Below are positions 9,383 through 17,750 of a DNA stretch of 64,000 bases, in pieces. This stretch comes from Pseudoalteromonas shioyasakiensis (lineage in GTDB: Bacteria; Pseudomonadota; Gammaproteobacteria; Enterobacterales; Alteromonadaceae). Position 1 is the stretch's first letter. Every line of letters starts with the position of its first letter. The position numbers were made by a program, and so were the translations under genes. A model generated the notes under the pieces. It searched no databases. It was not told where the DNA came from and was given only the letters and a program-made list of their open reading frames with translations. The stretch spans positions 3,566-67,565 of the forward strand of contig NZ_LRUE01000025.1 in the NCBI RefSeq assembly GCF_001550135.1, given 5' to 3'.

Positions 9383-9898
9383 CTAAGCTGTAGCTAAATG
9401 AAGAGGTTGATGTATCGCCTCGTCAGTAAGGCTATCATAAAATGCAGCTGCATCGATTTGTGGGCGCTCAACGGGTTTATTTTTTTCATAAAAGCGTTTT
9501 CTAACTGCAGGCTCACAGTTATCAATCACTTCTAGCGGCACATGTTGCTTATCATCACGAACATTCAGTGGCTCTGGGTTTAAACAATGACGTAATCTGA
9601 TGTCTGATAAACCACCTTGCAATAGTCTAAGTGCATTTTCTTGCCCAATCAGCATATCAAACTGTTCGGGAGCTAATGGTTGTGTGGGGCCTGCACCTAA
9701 CTCGGTGCGCAAAGCAGATTCAGATACTTCAGGATTGCTTAATTCAGTTTTTGGCAGGTGAAACTGACTAAAATCGAGCGCATCATGAGAAAGCATTGCT
9801 AGTAATAAAGCAAATTCTCCAGAGCGGTGCTCGTGAAGACTTTTATTTAGACGATTATCGAGTTGGCTCTCTGTGAGCAACAAACCATCAACTTGCAT
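9383..9898 (-). CDS. VC2046/SO_2500-like conserved hypothetical protein
   Basis: A 171-aa protein with no signal peptide or membrane segment. Its pattern (RSGEFALLLAMLSHDALDFSQFHLP ... LRTELGAGPTQPLAPEQFD ... DDKQHVPLEVIDNCEPAVRKRFYEK) fits my memory of a small gammaproteobacterial family called VC2046/SO_2500. No function is known to me. It runs away from the tRNA-Tyr pair; the 170 bp before it (9210-9382) hold no gene I can support. Confidence 0.6.
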   Translation of the reverse strand: MQVDGLLLTESQLDNRLNKSLHEHRSGEFALLLAMLSHDALDFSQFHLPKTELSNPEVSESALRTELGAGPTQPLAPEQFDMLIGQENALRLLQGGLSDIRLRHCLNPEPLNVRDDKQHVPLEVIDNCEPAVRKRFYEKNKPVERPQIDAAAFYDSLTDEAIHQPLHLATA

Positions 9899-9967
9899 AG
9901 TCTTTAGCCAAATAGTTTCTTGATTAACCAGTTATCGGCATTTATGCATTTTTCTTTAGTTTTTTTC

Positions 9968-9995
9968 TTTACTTAAATAATAAGTTTGCTATTAT
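9968..9995 (+). promoter_or_regulatory. Promoter of the tRNA-Tyr pair
   Basis: TTTACT (9968-9973), 16-nt spacer, TATTAT (9990-9995), then a GC-rich discriminator (CAGCGCCG). The predicted start is about 10 nt before the first tRNA-Tyr. Confidence 0.65.
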
Positions 9996-10010
9996 CAGCG
10001 CCGTTGCATT

Positions 10011-10095
10011 GGAGGGGTTCCCGAGCGGCCAAAGGGATCAGACTGTAAATCTGACGGCTCAGCCTTCGCTGGTTCGAATCCAGCTCCCTCCACCA
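10011..10095 (+). tRNA. tRNA-Tyr (GTA), copy 1
   Basis: An 85-nt class II tRNA: acceptor GGAGGGG pairs with the 3' end, anticodon loop ACTGTAAATC gives GTA, the long variable arm is present, the T arm is GGTTCGAATCC, and CCA is encoded. The 49-bp spacer to copy 2 contains a short hairpin (CCACTTT ... AAAAGTGG) that could serve in processing. Confidence 0.97.
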
Positions 10096-10144
10096 CTTTC
10101 CTTCTTAGAAAAGTGGGGCCAAATGCAATAGTAAAAATTTGTGT

Positions 10145-10229
10145 GGAGGGGTTCCCGAGCGGCCAAAGGGATCAGACTGTAAATCTGACGGCTCAGCCTT
10201 CGCTGGTTCGAATCCAGCTCCCTCCACCA
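10145..10229 (+). tRNA. tRNA-Tyr (GTA), copy 2
   Basis: Identical to copy 1 over all 85 bases including the encoded CCA, so a recent or homogenised tandem duplication. The 15-bp tandem array begins 3 bases after its CCA. No rho-independent terminator is visible after it. Confidence 0.97.
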
Positions 10230-10232
10230 CTC

Positions 10233-10427
10233 TTTACTCTTTCTAACTTTACTCTTTCTAACTTTACTCTTTCTAACTTTACTCTTTCTAACTTTACTCT
10301 CGCTAACTTTACTCTCGCTAACTTTACTCTCGCTAACTTTACTCTCGCTAACTTTACTCTCGCTAACTTTACTCTCGCTAACTTTACTCTCGCTAACTTT
10401 ACTCTCGCTAACTTTACTCTCGCTAAC
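10233..10427 (+). repeat. 15-bp tandem repeat array, 13 units, directly after tRNA-Tyr
   Basis: Thirteen exact head-to-tail 15-bp units. Units 1-4 read TTTACTCTTTCTAAC and units 5-13 read TTTACTCTCGCTAAC, differing only at two adjacent bases (TT to CG). Each block is internally uniform, which points to expansion by replication slippage or unequal exchange. A degenerate remnant follows, and the metallopeptidase gene ends 6 bp later. Any reading frame through it would be a pentapeptide repeat, but I see no sign that it is translated. Confidence 0.97.
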
Positions 10428-10432
10428 TTAAG

Positions 10433-11116
10433 CTACCAACTCAAACTACTTCCATTTGCTTTTAACCATTGCTCGGCTTTTTTATAATTTGGATAAAACT
10501 GGTTCACACGTTGCCAGAACTTAGCGCTATGGTTCATATGTAAAAGATGCGCAAGCTCATGTACAACCACATAATCAATCACCCAGGTTGGCGCACTTGC
10601 TAAATGTAAGTTAAAAGTCAGCTCGCGGCGTTTATTACAACTGCCCCAACGACGTTTATAATGTTGAATTTTAAGCTTTGTAGGGAGCGATTCAGACATC
10701 TGTACACAATAATCATGAACACGCATTTCGATATAGCTCTCAAGCTTTTCATGTAAAAACTGCTCCAGCAAAGCGAGGTAGTTAGCTTCTTGATGTTTGA
10801 CACGTGATGATATTGATAAGGTAAGCTGAGACTGTGCATCTTGTTGCCACATGCTTTTCGGGCCTTTAGCGAATACTATCGGCACGTTTTGCCCAAACAA
10901 CTTAATAGTGGCGTTTACTAATGGTAGTTGACGGCGCTCAGCATGAATGGATTGTTTGGCTATTTGTTCAGCGACCCAATCTTGCTTGGTCTTTAACCAG
11001 GCATCAATCTCAGTTTGTGGAACATAAAAAGGCGCATAAACAGTCAATTTCTGCTCGGCAACTTTAATTGCCACTGTGGTTCTGCGTTTACTGCGCTTTA
11101 GGGTGTAATCCAACAA
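10433..11116 (-). CDS. YgjP-like (DUF45/M48) metallopeptidase
   Basis: A 227-aa cytosolic protein of the DUF45/YgjP metallopeptidase family. The zinc-binding HELAH lies at residues 186-190 (HELAHLLHMNHSAKFW), preceded by the typical RRWGSCNKRRELTFNLHL stretch. The N-terminal half carries the basic DUF45 region (RSKRRTTVAIKV). No ATG fits: the frame is closed by a stop just upstream of two consecutive TTG codons (11116 and 11113), so a TTG start is likely. Substrate unknown. The stop codon is 6 bp from the tandem array. Confidence 0.87.
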   Translation of the reverse strand: MLDYTLKRSKRRTTVAIKVAEQKLTVYAPFYVPQTEIDAWLKTKQDWVAEQIAKQSIHAERRQLPLVNATIKLFGQNVPIVFAKGPKSMWQQDAQSQLTLSISSRVKHQEANYLALLEQFLHEKLESYIEMRVHDYCVQMSESLPTKLKIQHYKRRWGSCNKRRELTFNLHLASAPTWVIDYVVVHELAHLLHMNHSAKFWQRVNQFYPNYKKAEQWLKANGSSLSW

Positions 11117-11215
11117 AGGTCAGCCAATTCGATTAATAAAAATAAGAGATTCCATTTTACCCTGCTAAATAGCTGCTAATCTATAAAGATGACTCACAAA
11201 TAAGTTTTCACCTTT

Positions 11216-12196
11216 ATGCCTGACAAACCATGTTGTAGTTATACCTCACCAACAGGTAACAAGTGCCAAGAAACAGATATGGGCTCTGGATTTTGCTTTT
11301 GGCATGATAGTAAATTTGATAAATCAGGGCTAGATCTAACCCAAAAATTAGAGCGCTATGCAAAAAAAGGTGGCTTATTAGAAGGCCTGCAATTGCAAAG
11401 AGCGAACCTTTCAGGACTTAACTTAATAAAGCAGGATGACGAAGAAGGTTATGATCTCTCCTATTGTAATTTTTATCGTGCGAATTTAACGGGCGCTCAC
11501 CTATTTAATAATAAAATCGCCAATGCTTCATTAATGAAAGCTAATTTACATAGCGCGAGTTTGCATTACTGTGATTTAAAAAATACCAACTTACTAGGTA
11601 TTAAGCTCAACGACAGCAGAATTGATAACATCGAATTGGGTAACCAATTATTACAAGAAGCGGCTGCATTTAAAGCACGTAAAAATAAACAGCATGATGA
11701 AGCAAGAGACTTATTTGAGCAATCTGAAGAAATATATCGCAATTTAAGAAAAGCCTCTGAACATCAAGGGCTTTTTGAGCTCGCCGGTAACTTCACCTAC
11801 AAAGAATTAAGAATGCGTCATGCGCAATACCGAAAAGGCTCAACCAAGCAAATTACTTCCAGCTTTATAGATATGTTATGTGGTTATGGCGAAAAGCCCG
11901 AAAATGTCATTCGCTTTAGTCTGTCACTTATTATTTGCTGTGCATTTTGTTATTTCTTATTCGGGGTAAGTTATCAAGATTCTGTGATGCAACTGAGCTT
12001 TGAAAACTCATTTCAAAGCAATTTGTCGGCATTGTTGAATAGTTTTTACTTCAGCGTGGTGACTTTTACAACCCTTGGCTATGGTGACATTACGCCAATA
12101 GGTTTTTCGAGGTTAATCGCAGCCATAGAAGCATTTTGTGGTAGCTTTTCGCTTGCTTTATTCGTCGTTGTTTTTGTAAAGCGTATGACTCGCTAA
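11216..12196 (+). CDS. Pentapeptide-repeat / two-TM potassium channel fusion with N-terminal Cys/His cluster
   Basis: A 326-aa protein with three parts. Residues 6-30 hold Cys6/Cys7, Cys17, Cys27 and His30, spaced like a small zinc-binding motif. Residues about 58-140 are pentapeptide repeats (RANLSGL, RANLTGA, KANLHSA), which form right-handed beta-helices. A helical linker (about 145-205) leads to two membrane segments (about 228-247 and 300-321) with the K+ selectivity filter TTLGYG at 285-290 between them, as in Ion_trans_2 channels. It probably forms a tetrameric K+ channel gated through the cytosolic part; the ligand is unknown. Its stop overlaps the convergent diguanylate cyclase by 4 bp. 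Confidence 0.85.
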   Translation: MPDKPCCSYTSPTGNKCQETDMGSGFCFWHDSKFDKSGLDLTQKLERYAKKGGLLEGLQLQRANLSGLNLIKQDDEEGYDLSYCNFYRANLTGAHLFNNKIANASLMKANLHSASLHYCDLKNTNLLGIKLNDSRIDNIELGNQLLQEAAAFKARKNKQHDEARDLFEQSEEIYRNLRKASEHQGLFELAGNFTYKELRMRHAQYRKGSTKQITSSFIDMLCGYGEKPENVIRFSLSLIICCAFCYFLFGVSYQDSVMQLSFENSFQSNLSALLNSFYFSVVTFTTLGYGDITPIGFSRLIAAIEAFCGSFSLALFVVVFVKRMTR

Positions 12197-13263
12197 CGCA
12201 TAATGTATGAACCCTTATGCTCTTTTGCCTGATACATTTTTTTGTCGGCTCGATTAATTAACTCTTCAGCATCTACCGTGCTATCAAGTGGCGCTGCAAT
12301 AAGACCAAAACTTAGATGAAGCTCAGGGTATTGTTGTTCAAATGCGGCTATAAGTTTTTCACAAATAGTAAAGGCGCTATCTAACTCGCAATCGGGTAAG
12401 ATGATGCAAAATTCATCGCCGCCATAACGGCACGGTATATCAATTTCGCGAATATTTTCAAGTAAGTATTGGCCTATATATTTAAGGACTTCGTCACCTT
12501 TTAAGTGGCCTTGTGTGTCATTCACTGACTTAAAGTCATCAAGATCAAAATAAACAACCGTTAATGGTGATTTGTGACGTCTGGCTCTGGCAAGGTCACG
12601 TTGTAGTAACTCTTGCATTACACGGCGATTATATAAGTTAGTGAGAGGGTCGAGTTTAGCGAGTTTCTCAAGTTCTTGAGTACGCTGAGCGACTTTTTCT
12701 TCAAGGCCTTTCGCATAGACTTCGGTGCGGCGTTTCGCATTTTCAATTTCGCCCACTAAGCTGTCGATATAAGTATCAAAGACCAAGGTCGTATCAAAGT
12801 AAATCAATTTATCAATGATGGTAAGGGTATGATTTAACTCATCTTGATCGCTTATTGTGTTGCGAAGCACATTAAAAATCAGTTCTTTTAAAGTACACAC
12901 AGCCGATAAGTAAAGCTTTGGCTCAACCCCAATACGCTTATGCACCATACCAATCCGTAGACGGTTGTTAACATATTCATGCTCGTAACGACCACAAAAT
13001 AAATCGATTATATACTGCCTTTGTGCATCTCTGAGTCGTGTTAAAGTATCTGCATCGCCAATTAATAACGAAATTTCATCCACTTCGGTTTGTTTTTTAT
13101 AAAACTCATTCACTACATTTTCGATGGCTGATTCGATTATAGGTTTATAGTTCAAAAGAGATGACAGACTATTTGAAGTCAGCCCTAATAAGCTCATTCT
13201 GTGTTGGATTTCTACATCATTAATCTGCATTTGCTCAACTAATGTTTGCTCGGTTCTTCTCAT
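12193..13263 (-). CDS. Globin-coupled sensor diguanylate cyclase
   Basis: A 356-aa cytosolic protein that should make c-di-GMP from two GTP under control of a haem sensor. The N-terminal sensor globin (about 15-170) has proximal His108 in RLRIGMVHKRIGV. A helical linker (NAKRRTEVYAKGLEEKVAQRTQELEKLAKLD) joins the GGDEF domain. The active site is intact (RYGGDEF, 281-285), and the inhibitory I-site RxxD is present at 272-275, five residues ahead. Organisation is that of DosC/DgcO and HemDGC. It is divergent from the MHYT kinase, 65-137 bp away depending on the start. Confidence 0.93.
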   Translation of the reverse strand: MRRTEQTLVEQMQINDVEIQHRMSLLGLTSNSLSSLLNYKPIIESAIENVVNEFYKKQTEVDEISLLIGDADTLTRLRDAQRQYIIDLFCGRYEHEYVNNRLRIGMVHKRIGVEPKLYLSAVCTLKELIFNVLRNTISDQDELNHTLTIIDKLIYFDTTLVFDTYIDSLVGEIENAKRRTEVYAKGLEEKVAQRTQELEKLAKLDPLTNLYNRRVMQELLQRDLARARRHKSPLTVVYFDLDDFKSVNDTQGHLKGDEVLKYIGQYLLENIREIDIPCRYGGDEFCIILPDCELDSAFTICEKLIAAFEQQYPELHLSFGLIAAPLDSTVDAEELINRADKKMYQAKEHKGSYIMR

Positions 13264-13400
13264 CTACGCACCTCGAACTACTCCTTTTTAATTAAATATA
13301 GCCAAGGTTTTGAATCCTACGTACTTAAGTGATAGGTTTTTCTCTAAATTCAGAACAATTTGTATTAGACTGCTATAACAAGCCGTTTCAAAAAAATATT

Positions 13401-16400
13401 ATGCTCGCGAAATTTTTTATCACCGATCAAGACCCCAACTTAATAGTAAGTGGTGTCTATGATCCAAGCTTAGTTGCTCTTTCTATTGCTACGGCTATTT
13501 TTGCTGCTTATTTTTCACTCCATATCATTGATCTAGCAAATAGAACACAATTTGATTCGTACCGTAAATTAGGCAGTGCAACAAGTGCCTTGGTGATGTC
13601 AGGTGGGATTTGGAGTATGCACTTTATCGGCATGCTAGCTTTTTCATTATGCACCACCGTGGAGTACGACCCTACACTGACATTTTTTTCATTTATTCCT
13701 GCATTTTTAGCCTGCTATACCGCATTTTCATTTTTGAAACGCAAAGATTTAAAGCAAATACCAACAACAATAAAGCTACTCATTGGCTCTGTATTACTTG
13801 GCTCTGGCATTGGTGCGATGCACTACTCGGGGATGGCAGCCATGCAAATGAGTCCGCTGCTTCGCTACGACCCAGCTTGGTTTGCAGCATCTATTGTGAT
13901 GGCTGTTGCATTATCTTTTGTCGGCTTATATGCGCGATTTCACCTAGGTGAGTATTTTAAAAAACTCACTGTGTTTCAAACCCGTGTCATTTGCGCCATT
14001 ATCTTTGGCTTTGCCGTGGCAGGCATGCATTACATGGGAATGGCCGCCACCCGCTTTGTTGCAACCTCGCCTTTGTTATCTGAAAACGTTCAAACGTCGC
14101 AACTTACTTTTATCGCCATTAGCGTTTCATTTGCTACCGTATTATTGACCGCTCTGGTTGGGATTATTAATGGCATGGTACGTTTTCGCTTATTACTGGC
14201 AGAAAAATCAGCAGAAGAGTCGCGCTTAGATGCCATTTTAGGCACCGCAATAGATGGCATCGTAACAATTAATATTCATGGCATTATTTTAAGCTTTAAT
14301 AAATCCGCAGAAACTATTTTTGGTTGGCGACAAGATGAAGTGTTAGGTAAAAACGTAAAACTATTAATGAACGACGATATAGCCGCGCAACATGATGGTT
14401 ACTTAGCTGACAGTAGCAGACATGAAGTTAAAAAAGTGATTGGCGTTAACCGCAATGTATTTGCAAAACATAAAAATGGTCATTTATTCCCGATTCGACT
14501 TGGGCTTGGGGAAGTAAAACAACCTAACGCAGAAACATTGTTTGTAGGCTTTATAACCGATTTAACTGAGCAACGTGCACTGCAGCAAAGTCTCGAAGAA
14601 AAAGAAAAGCAATATCGTACTTTAATGAACAATACTCCCGGCGCTGTATTTCGTTGTTTGCTAGATGAGCACTGGACAATGAAATTTATAAGCCCCAGTG
14701 TTGCTGACTTAACTGGTTACAGCCCTGAAGAGTTTACCGATGGCACAGTTACATTTGCTCAAATCATTAATAACGATGATGTAGCGCATATTGATGAAGT
14801 TATGGAAAAAGCCATAGCTGAAAAAAACCAATATGCGGTTGAGTACCGTATTCGCCATCGAAATGGAAACGTTGTGTGGGTTTTAGACCAAGGAACAATT
14901 AATGAAAGTAGTGATTCTGAACAAAAGTGGATCGATGGTGTACTTATCGATATCACCGCTCGTCACGAATATGAAGAATCACTCAAAAAGGCCAAACAAG
15001 AAGCTGAAGCCGCAGCGCAAGCAAAACAATCATTTATGGCAAACATGAGCCATGAAATACGCACGCCAATGAATGCCATAATCGGCTTTAGCGACATATT
15101 AATGGACAGCCCACTCAGTAAAGAGCAACAAAAACATATTATTACCGTGAATAAATCAGCTCGCTCACTGCTGCATTTGCTCAATGAAGTACTAGATTCT
15201 GCAAAGTTAGAAAAAGGCAAACTCGATATTCAGGCTGAGCACTTTAACTTACAAGCCTTGCTCGACAATATCGTCTCGACTTTTTGGCTTGAGGCGAAGC
15301 GCAAAGATATCCTGCTTGATTTGATTATCGCTGATAGTGTTGCGCCTATTTATATTGGCGATGAGTCTCGTATTCGCCAAGTGATGAATAATCTCATCGG
15401 TAATGCCATTAAATTTACAGAGCAAGGGTCTGTAACAATTACTGTGAGTCAAACTCAAAATAAACAATTGTTTTTCGAAGTACAAGACAGCGGTATTGGC
15501 ATAGCCAAGCACCGCTTAGAAGCTATTTTCCAGCCATTTGAACAAGCCGACGGCACCATGACACGCCGATTTGGTGGCACAGGTCTTGGCACAACTATTA
15601 GTAAGCAGCTTGTTGAATTAATGGGTGGTTCAATTGGTGCTATCAGTGAAGAAGGCAAAGGCAGCTGCTTTTACTTTACCCTACCATTACAAGAAGGTGA
15701 TATCAGCCAAGTCGATACCTTACCTGGCAATCAATTAAACTTACCGAAACTTCGCATATTAGTGGTTGATGACATTGAGCAGAATGTTGAGCTACTGAAC
15801 ATTTTATTATCGCAAGCTGGGCACACCATTAGTACGGCTCAAAATGGCCTTGAAGCCATTGCAGCATTCGAGCAGCAAAACTTTGATGTAATTTTAATGG
15901 ATATTCATATGCCGGAATGTGACGGCATTATGGCCTGTAAAGAAATTCGCGAAATAGAGAAAATCAGATGCTTAAAAATTACACCTATCATCGCGTTGAC
16001 GGCGAGTGTTTTACAACAAGATAAAATTACTACAAAGCAAGCCGGTATGAATGGCTTTGCAAATAAACCCGTTGATATTAACCAGCTGAACCATGAAATT
16101 GCGAAAGTGCTTGGTTTAGAAGTAAATAAAATCACTAACAATAAAGTCGGTGATGAGAAAAAGCACATCAACTACGAAAAAGGTGTTTTGATGTGGGGAA
16201 GCAAAGAGAAATTAAATACGGAAATTGGCTTATTCCTAAGCAATCATCAACAGAGTATTCTACGACTGACGGAACCAATGCTCAGTGAAGAAGAACAAAA
16301 AGCAATTTTGCATACTCTTAAAGGAGTCGCGGGTAATTTAGCCCTCGCAAAATTATTATACTTGTTATCAAACGCTGAGAAAGAACGTGAAAAGGAAAGC

Positions 16401-16730
16401 TTCCCTACACTCATTGCCGAGTGCGAACAGGAATGGCAAACGCTGATTGCATTGCTTGCAGATCAGCCGCAGTCTAGTTCACAACAGCAACCCATACACG
16501 AAACGTCGTTGGGCGCATTTATTAGCCAAATTGAGGCACTGCAAGCGCAAGCTGAGCATGCAGAGATAGACGATGATTTATTAAGCCAAGTGCAATCCCA
16601 AGCACCTGCAACCTACCAAGATCAGGTTGTTGAAATTTGTGCGCATTTTGAAAACTTTGACTTTGATGCAGCAAGCACTGCTTTATCAGCTTTAAAGCAC
16701 ACTCTCCAAGCTGCTAAGGAACACCTATGA
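13401..16730 (+). CDS. MHYT-PAS-PAS hybrid histidine kinase with receiver and HPt domains
   Basis: Membrane hybrid kinase of about 1109 aa. The N-terminal MHYT sensor has its repeated motifs in membrane helices (MHFIGM, MHYSGM, MHYMGM); the family has been proposed to bind metal and sense a diatomic gas. Two PAS domains follow, then HisKA (MSHEIRTPMNAIIGF), HATPase (DSGIGIAKHRL, FGGTGLGTTISKQLVELMGG), a receiver (ILVVDDIEQNVELL, VILMDIHMPE) and an HPt domain (ILHTLKGVAGNLALA). The frame is open to a GTG at 13329; ATG at 13401 better fits the family, but neither has a clear ribosome site. It overlaps the next gene by 4 bp (ATGA). Confidence 0.92.
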   Translation: MLAKFFITDQDPNLIVSGVYDPSLVALSIATAIFAAYFSLHIIDLANRTQFDSYRKLGSATSALVMSGGIWSMHFIGMLAFSLCTTVEYDPTLTFFSFIPAFLACYTAFSFLKRKDLKQIPTTIKLLIGSVLLGSGIGAMHYSGMAAMQMSPLLRYDPAWFAASIVMAVALSFVGLYARFHLGEYFKKLTVFQTRVICAIIFGFAVAGMHYMGMAATRFVATSPLLSENVQTSQLTFIAISVSFATVLLTALVGIINGMVRFRLLLAEKSAEESRLDAILGTAIDGIVTINIHGIILSFNKSAETIFGWRQDEVLGKNVKLLMNDDIAAQHDGYLADSSRHEVKKVIGVNRNVFAKHKNGHLFPIRLGLGEVKQPNAETLFVGFITDLTEQRALQQSLEEKEKQYRTLMNNTPGAVFRCLLDEHWTMKFISPSVADLTGYSPEEFTDGTVTFAQIINNDDVAHIDEVMEKAIAEKNQYAVEYRIRHRNGNVVWVLDQGTINESSDSEQKWIDGVLIDITARHEYEESLKKAKQEAEAAAQAKQSFMANMSHEIRTPMNAIIGFSDILMDSPLSKEQQKHIITVNKSARSLLHLLNEVLDSAKLEKGKLDIQAEHFNLQALLDNIVSTFWLEAKRKDILLDLIIADSVAPIYIGDESRIRQVMNNLIGNAIKFTEQGSVTITVSQTQNKQLFFEVQDSGIGIAKHRLEAIFQPFEQADGTMTRRFGGTGLGTTISKQLVELMGGSIGAISEEGKGSCFYFTLPLQEGDISQVDTLPGNQLNLPKLRILVVDDIEQNVELLNILLSQAGHTISTAQNGLEAIAAFEQQNFDVILMDIHMPECDGIMACKEIREIEKIRCLKITPIIALTASVLQQDKITTKQAGMNGFANKPVDINQLNHEIAKVLGLEVNKITNNKVGDEKKHINYEKGVLMWGSKEKLNTEIGLFLSNHQQSILRLTEPMLSEEEQKAILHTLKGVAGNLALAKLLYLLSNAEKEREKESFPTLIAECEQEWQTLIALLADQPQSSSQQQPIHETSLGAFISQIEALQAQAEHAEIDDDLLSQVQSQAPATYQDQVVEICAHFENFDFDAASTALSALKHTLQAAKEHL

Positions 16731-17716
16731 CGCAAATCTCAGAACGTGCAAGAATTTTGGTCGTCGATGATGAACCAGCCAATTTAAAAGTGATCCGTGA
16801 AGTACTCGCTAACGATTATCGCTTATCGTTTGCAAAATCTGGCGAGCTTGCTCTTCAGCTTATTGAGAATGAACCTCCTAAGTTGATTTTGCTCGATATT
16901 ATGATGCCCGACATGAGTGGCTTTGAAGTTTGTAAAGTATTGAAAGCAAATCCTAAAACTGCTCATATTCCTGTTATCTTTGTTACCGCACTTTCTCATG
17001 AGCAGGATGAGTCTGAAGGCTTTGCTCTAGGTGCTGTCGATTATATTACCAAACCAATTAGCCCTGCGATTGTCAGGGCGCGGGTTAAAAATCATTTATC
17101 ATTAGTGCAAGCTGAGCAACTGCAATTAGCCCACATTGATTTGATCCAACGTTTAGGCCGCGCCGCAGAATACAAAGACACGGACACCGGTGAGCACATT
17201 GCAAGAATGAGCCGCTACAGTAAAGTACTCGCCCTTGCCTATGGCATGAGCGAGTACGAGGCCGAGCAGCTTAAACAGGCAGCGCCGATGCATGATGTTG
17301 GTAAGATAGGCATTCCTGATTCAGTACTATTAAAGCCTGGGCGCTTGAACGAAACCGAATACGAGCACATGAAACAACATGCCTTAATCGGTGCGAAGAT
17401 TTTAGAGAACTCAACTTCGCCGCTATTACAGCTTGCTCATAAGCTTGCCCTTGAACACCATGAAAAATGGGATGGTACGGGTTATCCGTATGGCCTGAAA
17501 GGCGAAGAAATCAGTATTGAAGGGCGTATTGTTACCATTGCAGATGTGTTTGATGCTTTAACCTCAAAACGCCCTTATAAAAAAGCCTGGTCGGTTGAAG
17601 AAGCGCTCGACTTATTGAAAGACGAAGCTGGTAAGCATTTTGACCCGCAACTAGTTGATTTATTTATCGGCCAAATAGATAGCATCATAGAAATCAAAAA
17701 CACTTATACCCGCTAA
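16727..17716 (+). CDS. REC-HD-GYP response regulator (RpfG-like c-di-GMP phosphodiesterase)
   Basis: A 329-aa response regulator with a receiver (ARILVVDDEPANLKVI, phospho-Asp in LILLDIMMPDMSGFE, Lys in YITKPIS) and an HD-GYP domain (GEHIARMS, MHDVGKIGIPD, HHEKWDGTGYPYGLKG). HD-GYP domains hydrolyse c-di-GMP to pGpG or GMP; HD and GYP residues are all intact. The 4-bp overlap with the MHYT kinase points to translational coupling and makes that kinase its likely phosphodonor through the HPt domain. A strong terminator follows. Confidence 0.94.
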   Translation: MTQISERARILVVDDEPANLKVIREVLANDYRLSFAKSGELALQLIENEPPKLILLDIMMPDMSGFEVCKVLKANPKTAHIPVIFVTALSHEQDESEGFALGAVDYITKPISPAIVRARVKNHLSLVQAEQLQLAHIDLIQRLGRAAEYKDTDTGEHIARMSRYSKVLALAYGMSEYEAEQLKQAAPMHDVGKIGIPDSVLLKPGRLNETEYEHMKQHALIGAKILENSTSPLLQLAHKLALEHHEKWDGTGYPYGLKGEEISIEGRIVTIADVFDALTSKRPYKKAWSVEEALDLLKDEAGKHFDPQLVDLFIGQIDSIIEIKNTYTR

Positions 17717-17725
17717 TAGCGTATT

Positions 17726-17750
17726 AAAGGCCTCATTTGAGGCCTTTTTT
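17726..17750. terminator. Bidirectional terminator; also codes the end of the VOC gene
   Basis: Stem AAAGGCCTCA/TGAGGCCTTT (17726-17735, 17738-17747) with a 2-nt loop and six T on the plus strand. The stop codon of the minus-strand VOC gene (17733-17735) lies within the stem. Confidence 0.88.

Noticed and set aside
10233..10427. Possible CRISPR array
   Set aside because: Units are 15 bp, contiguous, with no spacers and no cas genes in the window.
10113..10487. 124-aa plus-strand ORF with FTLSN/FTLAN pentapeptide repeats
   Set aside because: It is only the 15-bp array read in one frame and begins inside the tRNA-Tyr region; no ribosome site, and most other frames through the array are open too.
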